A stretch of DNA of 47,872 nt from an uncultured bacterium. Its GTDB lineage: Bacteria > Cyanobacteriota > Vampirovibrionia > Gastranaerophilales > Gastranaerophilaceae. The stretch is from contig CASELF010000083.1 of the NCBI GenBank assembly GCA_949288725.1, positions 1 to 47,872 on the forward strand, written 5' to 3'. Made by a program: the position numbers and the translations under genes. Of this stretch, positions 1 through 9,697 are shown in pieces (positions within the stretch are counted from its first letter, which is position 1; every line of letters starts with the position of its first letter). Below the pieces are notes generated by a model that saw only the letters and a program-made list of their open reading frames with translations, did not search any database and was not told the DNA's origin.

Positions 1-61
1 TATCGTAGAATACTAATTTAATAGTAGTATATAGTAGACAGAAAAGAAGGAGATTAATCTC

Positions 62-1270
62 ATGGCACGTGAAAAGTATGAACGTACGAAACCGCACGTT
101 AACGTAGGTACAATTGGCCACGTTGACCACGGTAAAACTACATTAACAGCAGCTATTACCGGTACATTAGCAGCAGCTGGTAAAGCAGATGCTAAGAAAT
201 TCGATGAAATCGATGCTGCTCCAGAAGAAAAAGCAAGAGGTATAACCATCTCTACTGCTCACGTTGAATATGAAACAGACAAAAGACACTATGCACACGT
301 TGACTGCCCGGGCCACGCAGACTATGTTAAAAACATGATTACTGGTGCAGCACAAATGGATGGTGCAATTCTTGTAGTTGCAGCAACAGACGGTGCAATG
401 CCTCAAACTCGTGAACACATTTTGTTAGCACGTCAGGTTGGTGTTCCTAACCTAGTTGTATTCTTGAACAAATGTGATATGGTTGATGATCCTGAATTAT
501 TAGAATTAGTTGAAATGGAAGTTAGAGAATTACTTTCTTCTTATGACTTCGATGGTGACAACATTCCATTTATTCACGGTTCAGCATTAAAAGCATTAGA
601 AGCAGTTCAAGCTAATCCAAAAATCCAAAGAGGCGAAAATGAATGGACTGATAAAATTTGGGAATTAATGGATGCATTAGATACATACTTCCCAGATCCT
701 GTAAGAGATTTAGACAAGCCGTTCTTGATGCCAATTGAAGATATCTTCTCTATCACAGGTCGTGGTACTGTTGCTACAGGCCGTGTAGAACGTGGTATCG
801 TTAAAGTTGGTGATGAAGTTGAATTAGTTGGTATCAAACCTACTAAGAAAACAACTGTTACCGGTGTTGAAATGTTCAGAAAATCTCTTGATCAAGGTCA
901 AGCAGGTGATAACATTGGTGCATTACTTCGTGGTATTGATAAAACTGAAATTGAACGTGTTCAAGTTCTTGCTAAACCTGGTTCAATTCACCCACACACT
1001 AAATTCACAGCTAACGTTTACGTATTGACTAAAGAAGAAGGCGGACGTCACACTCCATTCTTCCCTGGTTACAGACCTCAGTTCTATATCAGAACTACTG
1101 ACGTAACTGGTTCTATCAAATTTGATGGTCAAATGGTAATGCCTGGTGATAACGTAGTTATGGAAGTTGAACTTATCGCTCCTGTAGCTATTGAACAAGG
1201 TATGAGATTCGCTATCCGTGAAGGTGGTAGAACAGTTGGTGCTGGTGTTGTTGACTCTATTATCGAATAA
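62..1270 (+). CDS. tuf: Elongation factor Tu
   Basis: GTPase that carries aminoacyl-tRNA to the ribosome A site in the cytoplasm. The 402-aa product has the usual length and every hallmark: G1 motif GHVDHGKT at residues 19-26, RGITI effector segment near 60, DCPGH near 81-85, NKCD near 136-139, SALKAL near 173, followed by the two beta-barrel domains. An AAGGAG ribosome-binding site lies 8-9 bases before the ATG. Only 61 bases lie upstream, so whether it follows fusA and rpsG/rpsL as in many bacteria cannot be seen. Codon choice is more constrained than in neighbours, as expected for a highly expressed gene. A terminator follows directly. Confidence 0.98.
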   Translation: MAREKYERTKPHVNVGTIGHVDHGKTTLTAAITGTLAAAGKADAKKFDEIDAAPEEKARGITISTAHVEYETDKRHYAHVDCPGHADYVKNMITGAAQMDGAILVVAATDGAMPQTREHILLARQVGVPNLVVFLNKCDMVDDPELLELVEMEVRELLSSYDFDGDNIPFIHGSALKALEAVQANPKIQRGENEWTDKIWELMDALDTYFPDPVRDLDKPFLMPIEDIFSITGRGTVATGRVERGIVKVGDEVELVGIKPTKKTTVTGVEMFRKSLDQGQAGDNIGALLRGIDKTEIERVQVLAKPGSIHPHTKFTANVYVLTKEEGGRHTPFFPGYRPQFYIRTTDVTGSIKFDGQMVMPGDNVVMEVELIAPVAIEQGMRFAIREGGRTVGAGVVDSIIE

Positions 1271-1292
1271 TTCAACAATATAAAAACCATTA

Positions 1293-1332
1293 AAAAAGGA
1301 CTTGATGCTATTTGTATCAAGTCTTTTTTTTT
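1293..1332 (+). terminator. Intrinsic terminator of tuf
   Basis: GACTTGAT and ATCAAGTC arms around a short loop, flanked by A and T tracts, end in a run of eight T. It begins about 20 bases after the tuf stop codon. Confidence 0.9.
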
Positions 1333-1386
1333 AATACCTTACTAAATCTTTTACCGCTTTATTTCCAAGAAAACTTTTCTATTACT

Positions 1387-1566
1387 TTATTCTTCCAATA
1401 AATTTTCTAAAATAGTAGCGTTTGTTTGAGCTTTGCGATTATGCATCATATATTTGTTGATACTGGATTTAATTGCGTCATATTGATTGTCGCTGAACGC
1501 TTCTTCTTTATCCAACAATTTCATATATTCATATACTGATGATGTTTGATAATTGCTGTTTGGCAT
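1387..1566 (-). CDS. Small protein (59 aa), partner of the upstream RHH protein
   Basis: A 59-codon reading frame starts MPNSNYQTSS and ends ILENLLEE. A GGAAGAAGGTGG ribosome-binding site precedes the ATG. It lies 48 bases downstream of the ribbon-helix-helix gene on the same strand, so the two are probably one transcript. The last ~17 residues match the tail of that protein in the pattern KAxTNAxILxxLL (9 of 13 positions identical), which supports it being a real gene related in function. The N-terminal 40 residues are charged and probably helical, with no DNA-binding motif I can name. I do not recognise the family. It could be a second antitoxin-like or accessory protein that binds the same partner. 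Confidence 0.7.
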   Translation of the reverse strand: MPNSNYQTSSVYEYMKLLDKEEAFSDNQYDAIKSSINKYMMHNRKAQTNATILENLLEE

Positions 1567-1614
1567 AGTCCACCTTCTTCCTTTTCTTTAATCTTTTCCC
1601 CAGAATAATATTCT

Positions 1615-1803
1615 TTACCCTAACAGTGTATCAAGAATTTCAGCATTTGTCACGGCTTTTTTACTATTTCTTAACTGATTTCTATACATATAGGTTCTTA
1701 ATGCTTCTCTAATAAGTTCAGATCTTGTTCTATTTTCTGAATTTGCAACTGTGTCAATTTCATCTAGAAATTTAGCAGGCATTGAAATAAGTACTCTAGC
1801 CAT
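1615..1803 (-). CDS. Ribbon-helix-helix (CopG/MetJ-type) DNA-binding protein
   Basis: A 62-aa protein with the classic RHH layout: a beta strand (MARVLISMPAKFLDEID), then two helices around the turn NRTRSELIREALRTYM, residues 5-42. RHH dimers bind DNA through the paired strands, and many are antitoxins or self-repressing regulators. The tail (residues 43-62) contains KAVTNAEILDTLL, nearly repeated in the next gene. A good ribosome-binding site (AAAGGAG) lies 6-7 bases before the ATG. No MazF-, ParE- or HicA-like toxin is present on either side, so antitoxin status is unproven. An orphan transcription regulator is equally possible. Confidence 0.85.
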   Translation of the reverse strand: MARVLISMPAKFLDEIDTVANSENRTRSELIREALRTYMYRNQLRNSKKAVTNAEILDTLLG

Positions 1804-2013
1804 TTTAACTCCTTTATTTTTTCCTTTGTAATCCCCTTACATTCATATAAAGTATTTTATAAAATAAAAATTGCTATTTTTATATTCATCTTGTATATAA
1901 TTGTAATATATCGTAATAATTAATAATACTTTACATTAAAATTTATAACTATATAAAGGAATTGGTTTGGGGTAGAATATAAGTATTGAGACAGATATGA
2001 GAAGGAAAGATAA

Positions 2014-3111
2014 ATGTTAAGAACAGGAATAGTAGGGCTTCCTAATGTAGGAAAATCGACTTTATTTAATGCATTAACAAATGCAAGGAATGCGCAGAGT
2101 GCAAATTATCCGTTTTGTACTATAGAACCAAATATTGGAGTAGTAGATGTTCCGGATGAAAGGTTACCGATACTTGCCAAGTTGTGTAAAACTGACGTTA
2201 TAATTCCTACGGCAATAGAATTTGTAGATATTGCAGGATTAGTAAAAGGGGCAAGTAAGGGAGAAGGTTTAGGAAACCAATTTTTGCAAAACATCAGAGA
2301 AGTTGATGCAATAATACAGGTTGTCAGATGTTTTGATGATGAAAATACAATTCACGTTGCAGGAAAAGTAGATCCTTTAAGTGACATTGAAACTATAAAT
2401 ACAGAATTGGCACTAGCAGATATGGCATCTGTTGAAAAACGTCAAGCAAGAATAGCAAAGGTTGTAAAATCCGGAGATAAAGACGCTGTTTTGGAAGACA
2501 GAGTGCTTAAAAAATTGATGGAATTGCTATCAGATTGTTCATTTATAGATATCAAGAAACACTTTGATGAAGATGAATTACCAGTGGTTAAAATGTTGAA
2601 TTTGTTATCAACAAAACCTGTAATATACTGTGCAAATGTTTCAGAGTTTGATTTGAAGGACGGAAATGATTATACTCGCAAAGTTGGCGAGTATGCAAAA
2701 GCACATGGTGCCGAAATGGTTGTAATAACTGCCAAAATTGAAGAAGAACTTGCTGATTTGGGTAAGGAAGAAGCTCAAGAATATTTGAAAGAGTTAGGAA
2801 TAGAAGATAGTGGTATAAACAGAATGATAAAATCAGTTTACCATCTTCTAAATTTAAGAACCTTTATAACTGCCGGAGAAAAAGAAGTTCGAGCTTGGAC
2901 AATTACTGCAGGTACAAAAGCCCCTCAAGCTGCTGGTGTAATTCACACAGATTTTGAGAAGGGTTTTATTCGAGCAGAAATTACTCCGTATAAGGATTTT
3001 GTTGAACTTGGTTCTTATGCTGCTTGCAAAGATAAAGGTGTAACTCGTCTTGAGGGTAAGGATTATGTTATTCAAGACGGGGATTTAGTTCATTTTAGAT
3101 TTGCGGTTTAA
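2014..3111 (+). CDS. ychF: Ribosome-associated ATPase YchF/OLA1
   Basis: Obg-family P-loop protein that, unlike its relatives, prefers ATP over GTP and binds ribosomes. The 365 aa match the family. Walker A GLPNVGKS sits at residues 8-15 and DIAGLVKGASKGEGLGN is the switch II segment. The base-specificity motif NVSE at 208-211 replaces the NKxD of GTPases, which is the known signature of the ATP-specific YchF/OLA1 group. A coiled-coil arm lies in the middle and a TGS domain at the C-terminus (from about 280). The start has a GAGAAGGAAAG ribosome-binding site. A TAGAAT -10-like box at 1973-1978 is the likely promoter, with no clear -35. Confidence 0.97.
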   Translation: MLRTGIVGLPNVGKSTLFNALTNARNAQSANYPFCTIEPNIGVVDVPDERLPILAKLCKTDVIIPTAIEFVDIAGLVKGASKGEGLGNQFLQNIREVDAIIQVVRCFDDENTIHVAGKVDPLSDIETINTELALADMASVEKRQARIAKVVKSGDKDAVLEDRVLKKLMELLSDCSFIDIKKHFDEDELPVVKMLNLLSTKPVIYCANVSEFDLKDGNDYTRKVGEYAKAHGAEMVVITAKIEEELADLGKEEAQEYLKELGIEDSGINRMIKSVYHLLNLRTFITAGEKEVRAWTITAGTKAPQAAGVIHTDFEKGFIRAEITPYKDFVELGSYAACKDKGVTRLEGKDYVIQDGDLVHFRFAV

Positions 3112-3131
3112 TGCTTGATTGAACAGTTTAT

Positions 3132-3175
3132 AAAAGCGAAAAACCTTCTGATTATTCAGAAGGTTTTTCGCTTTT
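3132..3175. terminator. Bidirectional terminator between ychF and the GH13 gene
   Basis: A perfect 20-bp stem with a 4-base loop (TTAT) lies between two convergent genes. T tracts on both strands let it stop transcription from either side. Confidence 0.93.
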
Positions 3176-3192
3176 TATTTATTGTTGTTTGT

Positions 3193-6100
3193 TTATTTAC
3201 TTAGAAGTGCTAATTTTTTACCATTTTCGCAGTTTGGTTGTTTGTAGGAATTAACAACAAAGTTGCTATTTGGAGTGACTTTACAACTTCCAGTAAATGT
3301 AAGCGGGATATTATTTTCCGGAACGTGGTATAAAATAAGTGTTGTATCATCTAGTTTTATCGGAACATCTCTTCCGTCATACAATCTGGTTAAATAATAC
3401 CCGTCTTTATCGTTAACTCTTGTATAATAAATATCTGAAGGATCTTTTGCATTAACGAACTTCAACCCTTGACGTAATCCTGGAACTCCTACTGAATCAC
3501 CTTGACTATTTAGGTATAACTTATCAATATAAGCATCTTGGACTTTATATTCTTGGAATTTATCACCTGTGATACCTTTAGGGTTAAAGATTGATATTGC
3601 CATACGACCATCAGTGCTTTGACGTAATATTGATGCAATTTCAATACCATCTTGCGTTTTATTTATTGGCATAGTATAAACTGCACCATTATTTAAAGCA
3701 TTGCATTCAGGTTTTTGTCGAACTGCCATTACTTTATCAAACTCATCTTTATAATCGCTTAGGAATTTTTTATATTTTGAAGTTCCTTTAGTTATCCATT
3801 CTTCATGAACTTTTTGTCTTCCGTCTAAGAACATGTTTTTAGTTTTTGTATCATAACCTGTAGCACCGGCATCATCTCCATCAAATAATGTTGGAATACC
3901 AGGTAGAGCAACTAAGTATTTCATCATTGCTAATACTTTTGATAATGCTGGTTTCATCACTGCTTCAAATACTTGATCTTCATATTCTTTATAATTAGGA
4001 AGTGTTAATCCGTATTTTTCTTTTGCTTGTTTTAAAACCATTGAAATCGCAACATCAATAGGTTTTGTACCGAAGGCTTCCGGATCAAATCTATGATTCA
4101 TGAATTTACCTCCGGCAAGGTCTGAAATGGATTTGCTTACTGCAATAAATGCTTTTTCAAAAGTTGCTTGATCTATTTGGTTAGCCGCTTTGTAAGCATT
4201 CAACTGATTAATGAAAGCAGGTCTTATTGCATCTGCCATTGCTATTGCTTTTGGTGAAACAGAAGAATAATCATATTGTTGAACTTCTGCATCTGTAACA
4301 TTTTCTAAAAATTTGTCATTCAAAATTCTATAAGCACTACGTCTGTTTTCAAGATTTCCCGGATTATCATAAGTTAAGTCACTATAAAATAGTTTCATAT
4401 CCAGTGCTGCACAGTGTAATGCTCTTGGCTTATCATGGTTTCCAATGAATGTATAAGCGTACATTATTGAATCAAGACCTCCGGAACGAATAATTCCGCC
4501 ATCGTTTTGCAACAAATTATCAAAGACCATTTTGCTGGCATAATTTTTATTTCCTAAAATAGAACCATCTTCAAAGTCAATAGCAAATGCTCTGGATATT
4601 GGTCTGAACCAAAAAGTATAGTCTGCTAATGCTGTCATATTCGTTTCTCTTAAAAATTTAGAAAGAATATCATGGCTTTTATCCGGGAATCTTGAATGTT
4701 GTCCAAATCCGTCGTCATATAAATCTGTGTGGTTTGTAATTTCAGCAACCAAATATGCATTAGGATTCTTTTCCAAGATTGCATTATTAAATTTCTTCCA
4801 GAAATTAATTACGGTATTCCAAAATACATTGAAACTTGTAATACAATTTCTAACTGATTCAGCATCTGCAATATCTTTTGTTGCGTCGATTCTCCAATCT
4901 AAACCTGATTGTGTTTTATCAATGATTAAATCTGCTAATTTGAATGATTCAACAGAGGTATCTTTCAATGTTTTTTCAATACTTTCTGCCAAAGCCCCAT
5001 CAATGCTTGCATCAAGATTTTTCAATCCTTTTTTCAAGTTGTCTAATACAATAAGTGCTTCATCTTCCGGTGATGCAATATTTGAAATCCCAAAGGATTC
5101 AATTGAAACTTCTTTTAATGCTTTATAATCGTATGATAATTCTCCGTTGTTTTTGTTAATCGCTACAGTAACGTTAGGAGCAAGTGCTTTAACTACTGCA
5201 TATTTTGTAATTTCAGGAAGTAGCAGAGGAAGTACATATTTACCATATTCAGTAACTTCATCTCCATCAAATAATTTGCTATTTTCAGGCAGTTGAGCAT
5301 CAATATTGTTCAATACTTTTTCTGCATAACCCGCAATATCTTTTGTTAAAATTTCTTCCATTTTGTTGTATGTGTTTGCGTATTCCAATGGAAGATTTTT
5401 GTTTCCGTTTTTGTATAATTCATATCTAGGAACACCAATTTCAGATTTGGTATTGGCTCTTTTAGCAAGTAGAGGTGATGCTAAAACTGCAGTAAGATTT
5501 TTACCAAATTCAATAGTATCAAGAGGAGTATTCATTACACCTTCAATGATTTGTTCCTTTTTGCTTCCTGTTGATAAGGTTCGTTTATTATTATATATAT
5601 TTCTCAAAACATTAGAAACTTCATCTTTAGTAACTTCCACTTTGGCCATTTTAGGGAAGACTTTGTTGTTAGACAACTGAGAAATAGTTTGATAAACTTG
5701 TGACGGATTTTGTTTATCTATGTTTTTCAAGTTTTGAGCAATATATAATCTTAAAATATCATCAGTTTTTTGTGTCCAATATTGTCCTGAAGTTATTGCG
5801 TAGTCTTGAACTTGATTATTACCTCGGATGATTTTCTTCATTTCTATAATTCTTTCATCGGCAGGTAAATTTTTCAAATATTTTGCATCTGTATTAGAAT
5901 ATACAAAATTAAGTTTAGCAATATCAACGTTAGCGTCCCAAGTGTCAAAACCACTTTCAAACTTTCCGTCAACAGCATAGAAATCAGATTTTGAAAGAAT
6001 TCTAGCCGCTAAAGGACTTGATAAATCAATAGTGTTTTCGCTATTGTGAGCGTTATATTCATTTAAAAGTTTAATATTTTTATTATAAACTTCTGGTCGA

Positions 6101-7290
6101 ATTTCAAAGTAATAAGGGAATACTGAATCATTATGAGTGTGTAAATCATATACGTTATCAGTACTCATTTTTGAATAAGTTTTGATTAGTGAAGTTGTGT
6201 CATTCTTTTCAGCCTCAGAAACTAATCTGGTATCAAAGAATTGTATATAAGTTGGTTTGTTTTTATCATAATTATGATTTTTGCTTATAGAAACTCTTCC
6301 ACCTTCTTTTTGAGTATATGTGTAAGGTGAATTTACTATCTTGTGAGATATAAAACGTTTATTCTTTACAAAAACTCCAGGGGATAGCGGACCATCTTTA
6401 AGTCCGTTTGCTCTAAACCAATGCAAATATGGAGAATCTTCACCCCATTTTAGCAGGTGACTAAAGTGAGTTCCCATTAAACCTTCATTAACAAAAGCCC
6501 CATCAGATACAAGGTTCAAACCGTGAGCAAACATTTTTCTTTGTAATGAAGCATAATTATTAATGTTTCCAAGAGATTGAGATATTTGCATACAGTTTTG
6601 ATTCCAATATCCGTGTGCGCTGAAATCATCATCCGTAAATAACGGTAATGAAATTATTCTTCCGTAACTGTCGTAATCGCCCTTATCTATGGCATGTTCT
6701 AAACCTGCAAGTGTTCCTCCGAATTTGTTAGTAAGAGATTTAATTCCTTTTTCTCCTCTTTTTGCAAGTTTTTCATCCTTTACGACCATATTTCTGTCGT
6801 TATATACATATCCGACATTTTGCGAATCAACGATAACAAGTTTCATAGAACCGCCACGTGAAACTCCGGATTTTGTGCTGGTTACAATGTTATATAGAGT
6901 TCCCCCTTCATTTATTGCATCTCCGGCATCAATTTTTGAAAAGCCTTGACCGCCGTCTTTTCTTTCAAAGTTATATTTATATGCAAACGGTTGGTTATCA
7001 GCTAATCCATAGGTCTTAGCCATATCAATTTTAGCAGAGCCATCATAAGGGATTGGAACTTTATCTTTCCCGTCAACAGTAAATGCTTTTCCTACTGTAT
7101 AGTAATTACCTTTTTTATCGGTTTCTACTTTATGAATTTCAACATATCCGTTGTAAACATCAGGATCATAAGGATATGAAAATTCAACCTCCCTAAAACC
7201 ATGTTTGTCTTTTGTAACCTTGTAACCTGTAAAAGCAACATTATTATCGCTTCTGGTTCTATCTTTCCTTAAATCAAAACTAACTTTCAC
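3193..7290 (-). CDS. Very large GH13 (alpha-amylase superfamily) glycoside hydrolase with an inserted domain
   Basis: A 1365-aa product, about twice the usual GH13 length. All catalytic signatures can be placed: region I HGLNLVSDGAF (Asp263), region II WRIDATKD (Arg800, presumed nucleophile Asp802), region III LVAEITNH (presumed acid/base Glu850), region IV FIGNHDKPR (Asp953), and GIPTLFDGDDAG near 1130-1141. It is therefore probably an active alpha-glucan hydrolase or transferase. Residues 1-150 look like a beta-sandwich N-domain. The end after about 1200 looks like the usual C-terminal beta domain. Between the substrate-site strand near 446-461 and region II there is an extra, mostly helical block, about residues 540-790. 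There is no signal peptide, so a cytoplasmic role, such as in storage glucan metabolism, is likely. The start codon is GTG, with AAGGAG six bases upstream. The exact subfamily and substrate are unknown. Confidence 0.88.
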   Translation of the reverse strand: MKVSFDLRKDRTRSDNNVAFTGYKVTKDKHGFREVEFSYPYDPDVYNGYVEIHKVETDKKGNYYTVGKAFTVDGKDKVPIPYDGSAKIDMAKTYGLADNQPFAYKYNFERKDGGQGFSKIDAGDAINEGGTLYNIVTSTKSGVSRGGSMKLVIVDSQNVGYVYNDRNMVVKDEKLAKRGEKGIKSLTNKFGGTLAGLEHAIDKGDYDSYGRIISLPLFTDDDFSAHGYWNQNCMQISQSLGNINNYASLQRKMFAHGLNLVSDGAFVNEGLMGTHFSHLLKWGEDSPYLHWFRANGLKDGPLSPGVFVKNKRFISHKIVNSPYTYTQKEGGRVSISKNHNYDKNKPTYIQFFDTRLVSEAEKNDTTSLIKTYSKMSTDNVYDLHTHNDSVFPYYFEIRPEVYNKNIKLLNEYNAHNSENTIDLSSPLAARILSKSDFYAVDGKFESGFDTWDANVDIAKLNFVYSNTDAKYLKNLPADERIIEMKKIIRGNNQVQDYAITSGQYWTQKTDDILRLYIAQNLKNIDKQNPSQVYQTISQLSNNKVFPKMAKVEVTKDEVSNVLRNIYNNKRTLSTGSKKEQIIEGVMNTPLDTIEFGKNLTAVLASPLLAKRANTKSEIGVPRYELYKNGNKNLPLEYANTYNKMEEILTKDIAGYAEKVLNNIDAQLPENSKLFDGDEVTEYGKYVLPLLLPEITKYAVVKALAPNVTVAINKNNGELSYDYKALKEVSIESFGISNIASPEDEALIVLDNLKKGLKNLDASIDGALAESIEKTLKDTSVESFKLADLIIDKTQSGLDWRIDATKDIADAESVRNCITSFNVFWNTVINFWKKFNNAILEKNPNAYLVAEITNHTDLYDDGFGQHSRFPDKSHDILSKFLRETNMTALADYTFWFRPISRAFAIDFEDGSILGNKNYASKMVFDNLLQNDGGIIRSGGLDSIMYAYTFIGNHDKPRALHCAALDMKLFYSDLTYDNPGNLENRRSAYRILNDKFLENVTDAEVQQYDYSSVSPKAIAMADAIRPAFINQLNAYKAANQIDQATFEKAFIAVSKSISDLAGGKFMNHRFDPEAFGTKPIDVAISMVLKQAKEKYGLTLPNYKEYEDQVFEAVMKPALSKVLAMMKYLVALPGIPTLFDGDDAGATGYDTKTKNMFLDGRQKVHEEWITKGTSKYKKFLSDYKDEFDKVMAVRQKPECNALNNGAVYTMPINKTQDGIEIASILRQSTDGRMAISIFNPKGITGDKFQEYKVQDAYIDKLYLNSQGDSVGVPGLRQGLKFVNAKDPSDIYYTRVNDKDGYYLTRLYDGRDVPIKLDDTTLILYHVPENNIPLTFTGSCKVTPNSNFVVNSYKQPNCENGKKLALLSK

Positions 7291-7292
7291 AC

Positions 7293-7308
7293 GACACTCC
7301 TTAGTGTC
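7293..7308 (-). promoter_or_regulatory. Hairpin holding the ribosome-binding site of the GH13 gene
   Basis: On the minus strand GACACT and AGTGTC form a perfect 6-bp stem around the loop AAGG. The AAGGAG ribosome-binding site is split between loop and stem, and the GTG start codon follows two bases after the hairpin. The pairing is seen directly. A role in limiting translation is inference. Confidence 0.55.
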
Positions 7309-7410
7309 AATTATAACAACTCTGAAAGTTTTTTTTTGTTATTAATATCGTTTTTATTAAGAAAATTTTACAAATATTTTTGATAAATAGTAATAAAAAC
7401 TTTTCTCCGC

Positions 7411-8720
<1,310 letters not shown>

Positions 8721-8745
8721 TTAAAAGTTTAGTTGATGAATAAAT

Positions 8746-8783
8746 AAAAAGGATAGATTAAAATTTTTAATCTGTCCTTTTTT
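8746..8783 (+). terminator. Intrinsic terminator of ahcY
   Basis: The arms AGGATAGATTAAA and TTTAATCTGTCCT pair with one G-U pair, followed by a T run. It begins about 25 bases after the stop codon. Confidence 0.88.
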
Positions 8784-8808
8784 ATGTGTTTAATTTATAT
8801 AAATCTTT

Positions 8809-9651
8809 TTAAAAATCAAATATAAGTTCTTCTGTAGAGTCTAGATAATTAGGTTGCTCGCCTTCTATTTGTTGTTTTTGTTCAGCGTTAATCAAATGAT
8901 CAAGAGCGTTAGGTTTAAATTGAGGCATTTCTGTAGGGTCAATTTGAGGAGTTCCTTTTACTGTGAAGGTTCTAACTTCTCTAGGGAAAAATCTCAAATT
9001 AACATTTTGACTAATACTTGGAGCCACAAAATTTCTAAAATATTGACGAATTTTTTCCAAATGAGAGGCAGCTTGAGCTTGGTTTAGCGCAAGGAAATAT
9101 CCGTTAGAATCAGAAACTGTTTTGCTGAATTTTCCGCTCCACATAACTGTTGAATTAACAGTATCAACAAGAACTGCTGTTGTTGTCAAACTGAACGGAT
9201 AAGTAATTTTGAACGCACTTGAAATTTCTAAAACCTCCCACAAATTACGTCGTATTTCTGCTCTATCAGTTATTGCATAACAAGAAATAATTATAACGGA
9301 TTTAACGTTAAATTCTGTTGATAATTTTTTTAATGTTTCGTAATTTATTTTTTCGGTTTGCTCAAATGTGCTGAGCATATTTTCAGTTTCATCTCTAAGA
9401 GTTTGGTTGTTGTCAAGTTTTGCTCTTACTTCAGAAAGTTTAACAACATTGATATTTTTTGTTTTGTTAAGTTGATCGATAACATAATTTGCTGCTATTT
9501 CGGAAGGTTCAGGAAAGCAAAAATAATTTTGACAAACTCCAAAAACTTCTGTTGGTAACACTAATACATCAAACTGTACAGCTTTAGCACTTGTTGTTGA
9601 AAATGCAAATACTGCAACTATTAAAAGAAATTTATAAAACATCTTTTTCAT
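8809..9651 (-). CDS. Secreted or periplasmic protein of unknown function
   Basis: 280 aa with a clear signal peptide (MKKMFYKFLLIVAVFAFSTTSAKA, cleavage near residue 24) and no lipobox cysteine. The mature part starts with VQFDVLVLPTEVFGV, then a helix (SEIAANYVIDQLNKTKNINVV) and a strand (VKSVIIISCYAI). This alpha/beta order recalls the CsgG/TolB-N type of periplasmic domain, but I am not certain of that match. The C-terminal 60 residues are Pro/Gln-rich and probably disordered. There is no ribosome-binding site: an extended -10 box (TGC-TATAAT) ends six bases before the ATG, so the mRNA probably starts at or beside the start codon. It shares a 46-base divergent promoter region with the glycosyltransferase at 9698. 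Confidence 0.75.
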   Translation of the reverse strand: MKKMFYKFLLIVAVFAFSTTSAKAVQFDVLVLPTEVFGVCQNYFCFPEPSEIAANYVIDQLNKTKNINVVKLSEVRAKLDNNQTLRDETENMLSTFEQTEKINYETLKKLSTEFNVKSVIIISCYAITDRAEIRRNLWEVLEISSAFKITYPFSLTTTAVLVDTVNSTVMWSGKFSKTVSDSNGYFLALNQAQAASHLEKIRQYFRNFVAPSISQNVNLRFFPREVRTFTVKGTPQIDPTEMPQFKPNALDHLINAEQKQQIEGEQPNYLDSTEELIFDF

Positions 9652-9657
9652 AAGTAA

Positions 9658-9666
9658 ATTATAGCA
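9658..9666 (-). promoter_or_regulatory. Extended -10 promoter of the secreted-protein gene
   Basis: TGC-TATAAT on the minus strand ends six bases before the ATG at 9651. No -35 match is seen at 17 bases. The predicted transcription start falls on the start codon. Confidence 0.6.
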
Positions 9667-9681
9667 TAATTTTTTACAATG

Positions 9682-9690
9682 TGGTATAAT
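9682..9690 (+). promoter_or_regulatory. Extended -10 promoter of the wecG-like gene
   Basis: TGG-TATAAT ends seven bases before the GTG at 9698. No -35 match is visible, and the expected -35 position overlaps the -10 box of the divergent gene. Confidence 0.6.
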
Positions 9691-9697
9691 CTTAACC

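Noticed and set aside
1-61. Remains of fusA or a tuf promoter at the left edge
   Set aside because: Too short to read a coding end, and no convincing -35/-10 pair apart from the tuf ribosome-binding site.
4727-5128. Plus-strand open frames inside the GH13 gene
   Set aside because: They run opposite the catalytic regions II and III of a well-supported gene and have no family features.
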